The translations under genes and the position numbers were made by a program. DNA of 64,000 nucleotides from Streptomyces sp. NBC_00513 (lineage in GTDB: Bacteria; Actinomycetota; Actinomycetes; Streptomycetales; Streptomycetaceae): assembly GCF_041431415.1 (NCBI RefSeq), contig NZ_CP107845.1:4898001-4962000 (forward strand). Reading direction: 5' to 3'. The notes under the pieces were generated by a model, which ran no database searches, had not been told where the DNA came from, and saw nothing but the letters and a program-made list of their open reading frames with translations. Shown here piece after piece: positions 16,731-25,159 of the stretch. How positions within the stretch are numbered: position 1 is the first letter of the stretch; every line of letters starts with the position of its first letter.

Positions 16731-17432
16731 ATGAACTCACGCCAGCGCCGCGGCGTCATCCTGCTCCTCCTGTCGATCCTGTGCGCCCTCGCGGCGTTCG
16801 CCGGGGTGCTCGTGGTGATCGGCGACGTCAACTCCAAGGTCGGGGCCGAGGTCGTCGCCTACCGCGTGAAGGGCGACATCGCGCCGTACAGCGCGCTCAC
16901 GGCCGGCCAGTTCGAGCAGGTCACGGTCCCCAAACGGTGGCTGTCCGAGACGGCCGTCACCGACCTCGGCGGACTCGGGAACAAGATCGCGCTCACCACG
17001 CTCAAGAAGGGCTCGCTGCTCCAGAGCGACATGTACGTCGACAAACCGCAGCTCCAGCCCGGTGAGCAGGAGATCGCCATCATGATCGACGCCGCCACCG
17101 GCGTGGCCGGCAAGATCACCTCCGGCGCCAAGGTCAACATCATCGCCACCTTCAAGGGCGCCAAGGAGACCGACCCCTCGCGCTCCGTGATCATCGTCGC
17201 CAACGCCCGCGTCCTGGGCGTCGGCAAGCTCACCGCCCTCGACAAGGACAGCGACCGCAAGGGCCCCGCCGAGGCCGTCCCGATCACCTTCGCCCTGAAC
17301 ACCAAGGACACCCAGCGCGTCGCGTACGCCGAATCCTTCGCGGAACACGTCCGGCTGGCCCTGGTGGCCCCCGGCACCGATTCGGCGCCCAGCCCCAGCG
17401 ACCGCACGTACACCCTCGACGGGGACAAGTGA
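16731..17432 (+). CDS. Flp pilus assembly protein CpaB/RcpC-like (SAF domain)
   Basis: A 233-residue protein with one N-terminal membrane helix (GVILLLLSILCALAAFAGVLVVIGDV) and an extracellular SAF/RcpC domain (VVAYRVKGDIAPYSALTAGQFEQVTVPKRWLSETAV...GNKIALTTLKKGSLLQSDMYVDKPQLQPGEQEIAIMIDAATGVAGKITSGAKVNIIATF). In Gram-negative bacteria CpaB modulates pilus assembly near the secretin; no secretin is expected here, so a cell-wall role is inferred. The start has GAGGT upstream, and the next gene begins eight bases after its stop. Confidence 0.85.
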   Translation: MNSRQRRGVILLLLSILCALAAFAGVLVVIGDVNSKVGAEVVAYRVKGDIAPYSALTAGQFEQVTVPKRWLSETAVTDLGGLGNKIALTTLKKGSLLQSDMYVDKPQLQPGEQEIAIMIDAATGVAGKITSGAKVNIIATFKGAKETDPSRSVIIVANARVLGVGKLTALDKDSDRKGPAEAVPITFALNTKDTQRVAYAESFAEHVRLALVAPGTDSAPSPSDRTYTLDGDK

Positions 17433-17439
17433 GGCCCGG

Positions 17440-18720
17440 ATGACCACCCGAATCCTCCCCGCGTCCGGCGACCCGGACGCCGCCCGCGCCATCACCACCC
17501 TCCTCGGCCAGCTCCCGGACACCGAGCCGGCCACCCCGGTCCCCGATTCCACCGCCCTCCTCGACACCCTCGCCCGGCTGGCCGCCGAATCCCTCGACGA
17601 CCTGCCCGAGGTGGTGCTGGTCCACGAGCGGATCGGCCCGCTGCCCGCGCTGGAACTCATCCGCGAGGTCGCCCTCCGCTTCCCCGCCGTGGGCGTGGTC
17701 CTGGTGTCCTCCGACGCCGCACCCGGGTTCTTCGCCGCCGCCATGGACTCCGGCGCCCGCGGCCTGATCGTGCTCCCCCTCGCCTACGAGGAACTCGCCG
17801 CGCGCGTCCAGGCCGCCGCCCAGTGGGCCGTCGGCGTACGCCGCCACCTGGGCCGCGGCCCGGACCTGCCCGCCGGACCCGGCGGCCGGGTGGTCACCGT
17901 CGCCGGCGCCAAGGGCGGGGTCGGCACCACCTTCACGGCCGTCCAGTTCGCCCTCGCCGCGGCCGCCTCCGGACGACGTACCGCCCTGGTGGACATGGAC
18001 CTCCAGGGCGGGGACGTGGGCTCGTACCTCGACGTGCAGTTCCGCCGCTCCATCGCCGACCTCGCCGGGATCCAGGACATCTCGCCCCGGGTCCTCCAGG
18101 ACGCCGTGTACGACGACCGGACCGGACTCGCGCTGCTGCTGGCCCCCGCCGACGGCGAACGCGGCGAGGAGGTCGACGAACGCGCCGCCCGACACGTCGT
18201 GACCGCCCTGCGAGGCCGCTACGAACTCGTCGTCATCGACTGCGGCACCCAGGTGACCGGCGCCAACGCGGCAGCGGTGGAAATGGCCGACATCGCCGTG
18301 CTCGTCACCACCCCGGACGTGGTCTCCGTCCGCGCGGCGAAACGGCTGGTCCGCATGTGGGAACGCCTCCAGGTCCGCAAGGCCGAGGACACCACCATGG
18401 TCGTCAACCGCTGGAGCAAGCACACCGAGATCCAACCCGCCCTCATCGAGAAGATCACCAAGACCCGACCCACCCGCACCCCCGTCCCGGCCGCCTTCAA
18501 GGAACTCCAGGCGGTCGTCGACGCGGGCCGCGTCCAGGACCTCGACAACCGCTCCACCGTGAAACAGGCCCTGTGGACCCTGGCCGGCGAACTCGGCCTG
18601 CTCACCGCCCCCACCACCGCGGCATCGGCCGACGGCGCCGTCCCGCCGCCGCGCTCCGCCGAACTGGCGGTCCGGCCGTCCGGGCCCCTGGCCCGGCTGC
18701 GGCGCGGCCGGGAGGGCTGA
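17440..18720 (+). CDS. TadZ/CpaE-like ATPase
   Basis: A 426-residue MinD/ParA-type ATPase. The N-terminal ~125 residues form a receiver-like domain (DDLPEVVLVHERIGPLPALELIREVALRFPAVGVVLVSSDAAPGF, GARGLIVLPLAYEELAARV), followed by the deviant Walker A KGGVGTT in VAGAKGGVGTTFTAVQFA (near residue 155), the GDVGSYLD switch and YELVVIDCGTQV (Walker B). TadZ/CpaE proteins position the pilus machine at a cell site. The receiver-like half has lost a clear phospho-acceptor Asp pattern. It lies in the middle of the pilus operon, 7 bases after cpaB and 3 before the first tadE-like gene. Confidence 0.87.
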   Translation: MTTRILPASGDPDAARAITTLLGQLPDTEPATPVPDSTALLDTLARLAAESLDDLPEVVLVHERIGPLPALELIREVALRFPAVGVVLVSSDAAPGFFAAAMDSGARGLIVLPLAYEELAARVQAAAQWAVGVRRHLGRGPDLPAGPGGRVVTVAGAKGGVGTTFTAVQFALAAAASGRRTALVDMDLQGGDVGSYLDVQFRRSIADLAGIQDISPRVLQDAVYDDRTGLALLLAPADGERGEEVDERAARHVVTALRGRYELVVIDCGTQVTGANAAAVEMADIAVLVTTPDVVSVRAAKRLVRMWERLQVRKAEDTTMVVNRWSKHTEIQPALIEKITKTRPTRTPVPAAFKELQAVVDAGRVQDLDNRSTVKQALWTLAGELGLLTAPTTAASADGAVPPPRSAELAVRPSGPLARLRRGREG

Positions 18721-18723
18721 CCG

Positions 18724-19125
18724 GTGCCCGCGCGGAGACGGGGAGGGGTTAGGTCGTGGGGTCAGATACGGGAGGCCCACCGGGACCGGGGCCAGGTGGC
18801 CGTCGAGTTCGTCGGGATGGTCCCGTTGATCCTGCTGCTCGTGGCGGCGGTGTGGGAGTGCGTGCTGATCGGGTACGCGTTCTCGCTGGCCGGCAACGCG
18901 GCGGACGAGGCGGCCCGGGTCGGGGCGGTGCACGGCCGCGACGCCTGCGTGGCAGCGGCCGGCAAGTACATCGGGGGCGCCTGGAACATGACCGCGGAAT
19001 GCGGGAAGGCCGGTGACATCTACAAGGCCACCGTCTACCTCAACGTCCCCGTGTTCTTCCCCGGCCTCGACATCGGCGTCCCCATCACGGGCGAGGGCGG
19101 CTCCGCGCTGGAGAAGGAGGACTGA
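18724..19125 (+). CDS. TadE-like minor pilin/pseudopilin
   Basis: A 133-residue protein with a prepilin-type leader: RDRGQVAVEFVGMVPLILLLVAAVW, where cleavage after Gly puts Glu at +5 of the mature protein, followed by a hydrophobic helix. The C-terminal part has two Cys (DACVAAA, AECGKAG). TadE-family proteins are minor components of Flp pili. GTG 18724 starts three bases after the tadZ stop. Confidence 0.85.
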   Translation: MPARRRGGVRSWGQIREAHRDRGQVAVEFVGMVPLILLLVAAVWECVLIGYAFSLAGNAADEAARVGAVHGRDACVAAAGKYIGGAWNMTAECGKAGDIYKATVYLNVPVFFPGLDIGVPITGEGGSALEKED

Positions 19126-19126
19126 C

Positions 19127-19525
19127 GTGAACCGACACCCTGATCCGCACCGTGACCGCGACCGCATCCCTGGCCGTGACCGGGGTCAAGTGGCCCTGGA
19201 GTACATCGGGTTCATACCGATCCTGCTCTTCGTCGCACTGTGCGGCATCCAGCTGGGCTGGGTCGCCTATGTCCATCAGCAGGCGGAGACCGCCGCCCGC
19301 ACCGCCGCCCGCGTCGAGGCCCGTAAACCGGGCGCCGGATCGGCCGCGGGCGCGGCGGCGGTGAAGCCGAGCCTGGGCGCCAAGGTGGTCGTGGCCACGA
19401 CCACCGACGCCGTCACCGCGACCGCGACCATCACGATCAACTCCATCGTGCCCGGGCTCCCCATCGACCCGGCCACCGCCACCGCCACCATGCCCAACGA
19501 CGACCCGAAGGTGACCGGACCATGA
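19127..19525 (+). CDS. second TadE-like minor pilin
   Basis: A 132-residue paralogue of the preceding protein: GRDRGQVALEYIGFIPILLFVALCGIQLGWVAYVHQQAETAARTAARVEARKPG. The RGQVALEY site matches prepilin peptidase cleavage with Glu at +5, and the helix is followed by an Ala/Thr-rich tail. GTG 19127 begins one base after the stop of the first copy, with GAAGGAGG upstream; its own TGA overlaps the ATG of cpaF. Two tandem TadE proteins suggest a heterodimeric tip or base element. Confidence 0.85.
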   Translation: MNRHPDPHRDRDRIPGRDRGQVALEYIGFIPILLFVALCGIQLGWVAYVHQQAETAARTAARVEARKPGAGSAAGAAAVKPSLGAKVVVATTTDAVTATATITINSIVPGLPIDPATATATMPNDDPKVTGP

Positions 19526-20886
19526 GCCTGCGTTCCCGGGTCAACACCCCCGACGACCGCCACAGCCACGGCGACGACGGCCGACTGGTCTCCTCGTACC
19601 GCGCCAAGCTGCTGGAGGAGATCGACCTCGCCGAGATGTCCGCGCTCGCGCCCACCGAGCGCCGGGCCCGTCTGGAACGCGTACTCGGCCACATCATCAG
19701 CCGCGAGGGGCCCGTCCTCTCCACCGTCGAACGCGCCCAACTGATCCGCCGCGTCGTCGACGAGGCCCTCGGCCTCGGCGTCCTCGAACCGCTCCTCGAA
19801 GACCCCTCGATCTCCGAGATCATGGTCAACGGACCCGACCAGATCTTCGTCGAACGCGCCGGCCGGGTGGAGCAACTGCCCCTGCGCTTCGCCTCGCACG
19901 AACAGCTCATGCAGACCATCGAGCGCATCGTCTCCACCGTCAACCGGCGCGTGGACGAGGCCAATCCGATGGTCGACGCCCGCCTCCCCAGCGGGGAGCG
20001 CGTCAACGTCATCATCCCGCCGCTCTCCCTCACCGGCGCCACCCTCACCATCCGCCGCTTCCCCCGCGCGTTCACCCTGCACGAGATGATCAGCCTCGGT
20101 TCGCTGGACGAACAGATGCTCATGCTCCTGTCGGGCCTGATCCAGGCCAAGATGAACGTGATCGTCTCCGGCGCCACCGGCACCGGCAAGACCACCCTCC
20201 TCAACGCCCTCTCCGGCCTGATCCCGGAGGGCGAACGCATCATCACCATCGAGGACTCGGCCGAACTCCAACTCCAACAGGCCCACGTGATCCGCCTCGA
20301 ATCCCGCCCCCCGAACGTCGAGGGCAGCGGCCGGATCACCATCCGCGACCTGGTACGCAACTCCCTGCGCATGCGTCCCGACCGCATCATCGTCGGCGAG
20401 GTCCGAGGCGGCGAGACCCTCGACATGCTCCAGGCCATGTCCACCGGCCACGACGGCTCCCTCGCCACCGTGCACGCCAACAGCTCCGAGGACGCCCTGA
20501 TGCGCCTCCAGACCCTGGCGTCCATGTCGGAGGTGGAGATCCCCTTCGAGGCGCTCCAGGACCAGATCAACAGCGCCGTCAACGTCGTCGTCCAACTGAC
20601 CCGCTTCGGCGACGGCTCGCGCCGCATCACGGAGATCTCCATCCTCGACTCGCACGGCCGCGAACCGTTCCGAATCACCACCGTGTGCCGGTTCGCGGCC
20701 CAGCCGATGGGCCCGGACGGCCGCGTCCACGGCCACTTCGAGTACTACCCGCTGCCCCGCCGGATCGCGGACCGCCTCTACATGAACAACCAGCCGATTC
20801 CCCAAGCCTTCGGGGTCGCCACGTCGGACGACCAACTGGCCACCCGGACCGCACGGACCACTCGGACCACTCGGACCATCCTGTGA
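19522..20886 (+). CDS. Flp pilus assembly ATPase CpaF/TadA
   Basis: A 454-residue hexameric secretion ATPase that powers pilus extension, and probably retraction, in Tad systems. The N-terminal domain (IDLAEMSALAPTERRARLERVLGHIIS, LGVLEPLLEDPSISEIMVNGPDQIFVERAGRVEQ) leads to Walker A GATGTGKTTLLNAL (about residues 217-230), the Asp-box ITIEDSAELQLQ, Walker B PDRIIVGEVRGGETLDMLQAMSTGHDGSLATVHAN with His-box. The ATGA overlap couples it to tadE. The tail ends in an Arg-Thr-Thr repeat encoded by CACTCGGAC repeats just before the stop, which itself overlaps the tadB start. Confidence 0.95.
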   Translation: MSLRSRVNTPDDRHSHGDDGRLVSSYRAKLLEEIDLAEMSALAPTERRARLERVLGHIISREGPVLSTVERAQLIRRVVDEALGLGVLEPLLEDPSISEIMVNGPDQIFVERAGRVEQLPLRFASHEQLMQTIERIVSTVNRRVDEANPMVDARLPSGERVNVIIPPLSLTGATLTIRRFPRAFTLHEMISLGSLDEQMLMLLSGLIQAKMNVIVSGATGTGKTTLLNALSGLIPEGERIITIEDSAELQLQQAHVIRLESRPPNVEGSGRITIRDLVRNSLRMRPDRIIVGEVRGGETLDMLQAMSTGHDGSLATVHANSSEDALMRLQTLASMSEVEIPFEALQDQINSAVNVVVQLTRFGDGSRRITEISILDSHGREPFRITTVCRFAAQPMGPDGRVHGHFEYYPLPRRIADRLYMNNQPIPQAFGVATSDDQLATRTARTTRTTRTIL

Positions 20887-21821
20887 ACACAACCGTCTCC
20901 CTCACCCTCGGCGCCACCCTGCTGGCCGGCCTCCTCGTGGTCTGGGGCGTACACGCCTACTCCGCCGGCCGCGCCCAGCGCGCCGCCCTGATCGAGCGCC
21001 TCGCCGCGAGCGGCGCCCCCGAGTCCCAGGGGCGCGGACGCCGCTTCCGGGAGATCGACCGGCGGCTGCGCCGCACCCGACTGGGCCGGCGCATCGAGAT
21101 CAAACTGGCGACCACCGGCCTGGACCTCACCCCGGGCGAGTTCTTCGTCTACATGCTGCTGTCCGTGGCCGGGGTCTGGCTGGTCTTCGCGTCGTTCCTC
21201 GCCCCGTTCTTCGGACCGGTGGCCGCACTGATCGCGCTCTGGTCCGCCAACGCCTTCCTCAACTGGCAGCGGGCCCGCCGCACGGAGCGGTTCATCAACC
21301 AGCTCCCCGACCTGGCCCGCATCCTCGCCAACGCCACACAGGCGGGCCTGGCACTGCGTACCGCCATCGGCATCGCCGCCGAGGAACTGGAGGCCCCGGC
21401 CGGGGAGGAACTCGCCCGGGTCGCCGACCGGCTCGCCATCGGGCACTCCATCGAGGAGTCCCTGGGCGAGCTGACCGAGCGCCTGCCCTCGCGGGAACTG
21501 GTCGTCCTCGTCTCCACCCTGGTCCTGTCGGCCCGCGCCGGCGGCGCCATCGTGGGCAGCCTGCGCAACCTCACGGTGACGCTGGAACAGCGCAAGGAGA
21601 CGCGGCGGGAGATCCGCACCCAGCTGTCGCAGGTGACCGTGACCGCGTACCTGGTGCCGGCCATCGGGCTGGGCTCCCTGCTGCTGGTGGACATGATGAT
21701 GCCGGGCGCGCTGGACCGGATGACGGGGGCGTTCATCGGGCAGACCGCCGTCCTCGTCGCGCTGGGCCTCTTCGCCCTCGGCTTCGTCCTCATCCGGCGC
21801 CTGTCGAAGATCGACGTGTGA
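20883..21821 (+). CDS. TadB-like inner-membrane platform protein (T2SS F domain)
   Basis: A 312-residue polytopic membrane protein: an N-terminal helix, a cytosolic region with FREIDRRLRRTRLGRRIEIKLATTGLDLTPGEF, a pair of helices, then the T2SS-F domain (LPDLARILANATQAGLALRTAIGIAAEELEAPAGEELARVADRLAIGHSIEESLGELTERLPSRELVVLVSTLVLSARAGG) and two C-terminal helices. It is the platform that the CpaF ATPase acts on. GTG 20883 overlaps the cpaF stop; the longer upstream frame is cpaF in a different register. Confidence 0.9.
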   Translation: MNTTVSLTLGATLLAGLLVVWGVHAYSAGRAQRAALIERLAASGAPESQGRGRRFREIDRRLRRTRLGRRIEIKLATTGLDLTPGEFFVYMLLSVAGVWLVFASFLAPFFGPVAALIALWSANAFLNWQRARRTERFINQLPDLARILANATQAGLALRTAIGIAAEELEAPAGEELARVADRLAIGHSIEESLGELTERLPSRELVVLVSTLVLSARAGGAIVGSLRNLTVTLEQRKETRREIRTQLSQVTVTAYLVPAIGLGSLLLVDMMMPGALDRMTGAFIGQTAVLVALGLFALGFVLIRRLSKIDV

Positions 21822-21834
21822 GGGGCACCGACCG

Positions 21835-22728
21835 ATGACCGCACTCCTTCTCGCCCTGGCCCTCGGCCTGTCCGTCTTCGGCGCCCTGTACGGGCTGCGC
21901 CTCTACCGCGCCGACGTCAAACTCCCCAGCGACCTCGCCCTGGCCCTGGAAGTCGGCGCCACCCGCACCACCGCCGTCGGCTCGCTCGTCGACCGCCTCG
22001 GCATCCGCTGGGCCCCGCTCGTCCTGCGCCTGATGGGCCAGGACCGCGTCGCCCGCAAGCGCCGCCAGATCGACATGGCCGGCAACCCTGCCGGCCTGAC
22101 CATCGACCGCTACGCGGCCCGCCGGGCCGTGTACGCCGTCCTGGGCGGGCTCGGCGCCTTCTCCCTGTTGATCAACGACCAGTTCGTACCGGCGCTGCTG
22201 ATGGTCGCGTTCGGGCTGTTCTGGATCGAGGTCGGCCTGTGGTCCGCGATCCGCGTGCGACGCGACCACATCGAACGCACCCTGCCCGACTTCCTGGACG
22301 TCCTCGCCGTCGTGGTGAGCGCCGGGCTCGGCTTCCGGCAGGCACTGGAACGGGTGGCGGACAAGTACGAAGGCCCGTGGTCCGACGAGATCCGCATCAC
22401 CCTCCAACAGATGGACATGGGCGTCAGCCGCCGCCAGGCCTTCGACGAACTGCGCCGACGCAACGACTCCGAGCAGGTCGCCCAGTTCGTGACCGCCCTC
22501 CAGCAGGGCGAGGAACTCGGCTCCCCGATCGTCGAGACCCTGATCGCCATCGCCGAGGACATGCGCCGCACGGACGCCCAGAACGCCCGCCGCCGCGCCG
22601 CCCGCGCCGTCCCGAAAGCCACCTTCTCCGTCACCATCTTCATGCTGCCGGGCACGCTGATCCTGCTCGTCTGCGGATTCGTGTACGGGGCGAACATCGA
22701 CTTCGGCGCGATGTTCGGAGGCGGCTGA
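21835..22728 (+). CDS. TadC-like platform protein (DUF5936 + T2SS F domain)
   Basis: A 297-residue membrane protein, the partner of TadB. An N-terminal helix and actinobacterial N-terminal domain (VKLPSDLALALEVGATRTTAVGSLVDRLGIRWAPLVLRLMGQDRVARKRRQIDMAGNPAGLT) precede the T2SS-F segment (LPDFLDVLAVVVSAGLGFRQALERVADKYEGPWSDEIRITLQQMDMGVSRRQAFDELRRRNDSEQVAQFVTALQQGEELGSPIVETL) and a C-terminal hydrophobic helix. It begins 13 bases after tadB and ends three bases before the sensor kinase start, so all are one transcript. Confidence 0.9.
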   Translation: MTALLLALALGLSVFGALYGLRLYRADVKLPSDLALALEVGATRTTAVGSLVDRLGIRWAPLVLRLMGQDRVARKRRQIDMAGNPAGLTIDRYAARRAVYAVLGGLGAFSLLINDQFVPALLMVAFGLFWIEVGLWSAIRVRRDHIERTLPDFLDVLAVVVSAGLGFRQALERVADKYEGPWSDEIRITLQQMDMGVSRRQAFDELRRRNDSEQVAQFVTALQQGEELGSPIVETLIAIAEDMRRTDAQNARRRAARAVPKATFSVTIFMLPGTLILLVCGFVYGANIDFGAMFGGG

Positions 22729-22731
22729 GCC

Positions 22732-24114
22732 ATGCCCTCTCCCCTGAGCCCGCCCCTTCCTCCGGACCCGTCGGGCGCGCTGTGGACGAACGCGGTGCGG
22801 GCGAACGCGGTGCGGGCGAACGCGGTGCGGGCGAACGCGGTGCGGGCGAACGCGGTGCGGGCGAACGCGGTGCGGGCGAACGTACTGCTGACGAACGCGC
22901 TGTGGGCGTCCGCGCGGCGCGTCCTCGTGCTCCGGCTCGCACTGATCGCCGTGGGCGCCCCGGCCGCACTGGAACGGTCGGCGCCCGGCGGCCCCACCCA
23001 CCTGACGGCCGGCGCCCTCCTGCTCACCTTCACGCTGTCGTACGCCGCGTTCCGCGCGGGGGAGCGCCTCGGACCGCTCGTCCCGCGCCACCGGGCGCTG
23101 CTCGCCTGGGACATGGCGCTCGTCGCCCCGCTGCTCGTCGTCGCCGGCCCCGCGCTCCCGCTCGGCCTCGTCTGCCTCTGCACCCCGCTGCTCGCCGGAC
23201 TCCTCCACGACCGCCGCGGCGCGGCCGGGTACGCGGTCGCACAGGCGGCACTGGTCGCGGCGCTGACGGCGGCGAAGGGCGGTCTGCCCTCCCTCGCACT
23301 GCCCGCCCACACCCTGCCCTCCCTCGCGCTGCCCGCCCACACCCTGCCCTCCCTCGCGCTGCCCGCTCTCTGCCTGCTCGCGGGGGCGGCGGGGGCCTGC
23401 CTGCGGGACCTCCTCACCCGCTTCGACGAGGCGAGCCGGACCCGCGCCGAGACCGCCGCCCGCCTGGCCGCGACCCAGGCCGCCCGCACCGAACGCGACC
23501 GCCTGGCACGCGAGATGCACGACTCCGTCTCCAAGACCCTGCACGGCCTGGCCCTGGCGGCGGACGCCCTGTCCCGCACCGCCGACCCGGCCGCGGTCCA
23601 CCACCAGGCGCGCACGGTGGCCGAGGCCGCCCGCCGCGCCGCGGCCGAGTCCAGGCACCTCCTGACGGAACTCCGAGGCGACGGAACCGCCCCAACCGCC
23701 CCACCCGCCCCCGTCACCCCCCTCGTCGCGCAGCTCCGGTCCCTGGCCGCCTCCCACCCCGGCGTCGCCCTGCACACCACCGGAACCGTCCCACCCGTAC
23801 CCCCCGCGCTCACCCGCGACCTGGTCGCGGTGGCCGCGGAAGCCCTGGAGAACGCCCGCCGACACGCGTCCGCCTCCCACGTCGACATCACGGCCGCCGC
23901 CTCACCCACCGGCCTGTGCCTCACCATTACCGACGACGGCCGGGGCCTGCCGCCCGGCGGCCCCGACCCGGCCCACCTCCGCGCCACGGGCCACTTCGGC
24001 CTGCTCGGCATGACGGAACGCGCCGCGGCCCTCGGCGCCCACCTCGCCATCGGCCCCCCGGCCACCGGCCCCGGCACCCGGGTCCGCCTCGAAATGCCCC
24101 TCGGGAGCCCGTGA
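22732..24114 (+). CDS. membrane sensor histidine kinase with in-frame tandem repeats
   Basis: A 460-residue NarL-type (HisKA_3) kinase. The N-terminus is a proline start then TNAVR/ANAVR pentapeptides (about 19-54) encoded by a 15-bp DNA repeat; several helices follow at about 60-225, the last built partly from the LPSLALPAHT decapeptide repeated nearly three times. The phospho-acceptor His lies in RDRLAREMHDSVSKTLHGL (about 256-274) and the ATPase domain has EALENARRHASASHVDI (N box), DDGRGLPPGG (G1) and GHFGLLGMTERAAALGA (G2). It overlaps the response regulator gene (TGATG) and lies between tadC and flp, so it probably senses an envelope signal for the pilus locus. Confidence 0.9.
   Translation: MPSPLSPPLPPDPSGALWTNAVRANAVRANAVRANAVRANAVRANAVRANVLLTNALWASARRVLVLRLALIAVGAPAALERSAPGGPTHLTAGALLLTFTLSYAAFRAGERLGPLVPRHRALLAWDMALVAPLLVVAGPALPLGLVCLCTPLLAGLLHDRRGAAGYAVAQAALVAALTAAKGGLPSLALPAHTLPSLALPAHTLPSLALPALCLLAGAAGACLRDLLTRFDEASRTRAETAARLAATQAARTERDRLAREMHDSVSKTLHGLALAADALSRTADPAAVHHQARTVAEAARRAAAESRHLLTELRGDGTAPTAPPAPVTPLVAQLRSLAASHPGVALHTTGTVPPVPPALTRDLVAVAAEALENARRHASASHVDITAAASPTGLCLTITDDGRGLPPGGPDPAHLRATGHFGLLGMTERAAALGAHLAIGPPATGPGTRVRLEMPLGSP
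22786..22875 (+). repeat. 15-bp tandem repeat (six units) inside the kinase gene
   Basis: GCGAACGCGGTGCGG repeats six times head to tail (first base of the first unit is A), followed by three diverged units to about 22920. Being a multiple of three it encodes ANAVR pentapeptides without shifting the frame. Confidence 0.95.
23284..23368 (+). repeat. 30-bp tandem repeat (2.8 units) inside the kinase gene
   Basis: A 30-bp unit starting CTGCCCTCCCTCGC is present twice in full (23284-23313, 23314-23343; one A/G difference) and a third time for 25 bases. It encodes LPSLALPAHT within a predicted membrane segment. Confidence 0.95.
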
Positions 24115-24800
24115 TGCCGCCCTTGCGTGTCCTGATCGCCGACGACAACCCCGTCGTCCGCGCCGGCCTCTCGGCCCTGCTCGCGACCGCACCCGACATC
24201 GAGGTCGTCGCCCAGGCCACGGACGGCCGTGAGGCCCTCCACCTCACCCGGACCCACACCCCGGACGTGATCCTCCTCGACGTCCGGATGCCGGGAGTCG
24301 ACGGCATCTCGGCACTGCCGCACCTGGCGCGCCTGGCCCCCGTACTGATGCTGACGTACAACCAGGAGTCGGAAATCGTCCGCGAAGCCCTCCTGCTGGG
24401 CGCCGGCGGCTACCTGGTCCACGGCGAGTTCACGCCGGACCTCCTGCTCACGGCGGTCCGCGACACCCACGCCGGCCGCGCCCACTTCACCCCGACGGCG
24501 GCAACCGCAGTCCTCGCGGAGCTCCGGGCCTCTTCGCAACCGCAACGGATTGTGGCACAGTCTTCTCAGCGCCTTCCCAACCACATTGCGTTCGGGCTGA
24601 GTTCACGTGAGGAGGAGGTCATGGATCTGATCGCATCCGGGATGAACAACCAACAGATCGCGGCCACCTGCTTCATCAGCGAGAAGACGGTCAAGAACCA
24701 CATCAACCGCATCTTCGCGAAGCTCCAGACCACCACCCGCAGCGAAGCCATAGCCCGCTGGCTGGGAACCGCCCGCCCAGGGGTGGCCGGCCATGGGTAG
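24114..24800 (+). CDS. NarL/LuxR-type response regulator
   Basis: A 228-residue regulator. Receiver domain: acidic pair DD at 10-11 (LIADDNPVVRAGL), phospho-acceptor Asp56 in VILLDVRMPGVDG and MLTYN in the signalling strand; C-terminal LuxR HTH (LSSREEEVMDLIASGMNNQQIAATCFISEKTVKNHINRIFAKLQTTTRSEAI, about 157-210). ATG 24114 overlaps the kinase stop; the pair is a dedicated two-component system. Likely targets are the pilus genes around it, including the flp promoter region at 24801-24910, but this is inferred. Confidence 0.93.
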   Translation: MPPLRVLIADDNPVVRAGLSALLATAPDIEVVAQATDGREALHLTRTHTPDVILLDVRMPGVDGISALPHLARLAPVLMLTYNQESEIVREALLLGAGGYLVHGEFTPDLLLTAVRDTHAGRAHFTPTAATAVLAELRASSQPQRIVAQSSQRLPNHIAFGLSSREEEVMDLIASGMNNQQIAATCFISEKTVKNHINRIFAKLQTTTRSEAIARWLGTARPGVAGHG

Positions 24801-24910
24801 ACAGTCTGCGCAGTGGGTCCGTAATTGGGCCCCGGGACCCTTGGTTATCACCGGTGACTCCCCGTACGGTCCGCAAATCGACAGCGGCACCGGCCCGGGA
24901 GGAACCCCTC

Positions 24911-25159
24911 ATGTCACACAACACGCTGCTGAAGGCCACCGTGCAGACGTCCATCCGCCTGCGCGGATGGACGGACACGGCGATGACGAGCATCCGCAAG
25001 CGCTACACGACCACGGACCGCGGCCAGACGGCCTTCGAGTACCTGGGCATCATCCTGGTTGTGGTGGTCATCATCGGGGCGATGGTCGGTACCGGTATCG
25101 GCACGGCGATCGTGGGCCGCATCACGACTGCCATCGCGAGTCTTACCGCTGGCTCGTGA
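24911..25159 (+). CDS. flp: Flp-type major pilin precursor
   Basis: An 82-residue prepilin. After a ~46-residue basic leader, TTDRGQTAFEYLGIILVVVVIIGAMVGTGIGTAIVGRI gives the class IVb/Flp cleavage G|QTAFEY with Glu at +5 and Tyr at +6, then a hydrophobic helix; the mature part is only about 36-40 residues, usual for Flp pilins. The leader is longer than typical Gram-negative Flp leaders, as in actinobacteria. ATG 24911 has GGGAGGAA upstream. A 110-base gap before it, the largest in the locus, suggests its own promoter, as expected for a highly expressed subunit. Confidence 0.88.
   Translation: MSHNTLLKATVQTSIRLRGWTDTAMTSIRKRYTTTDRGQTAFEYLGIILVVVVIIGAMVGTGIGTAIVGRITTAIASLTAGS

Noticed and set aside
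17440..18720. TadZ-like protein as a ParA plasmid-partition protein
   Set aside because: The receiver-like N-terminus and the pilus neighbours fit TadZ/CpaE; no parB or origin features are near.
22786..22920. CRISPR-like array
   Set aside because: Units are 15 bp with no spacers, in frame inside a kinase gene, and no cas genes are present.
21790..23880. long minus-strand open frame opposite tadC and the kinase
   Set aside because: Shadow frame; its VRPHRVRPH repeats merely reflect the kinase tandem repeat read backwards.
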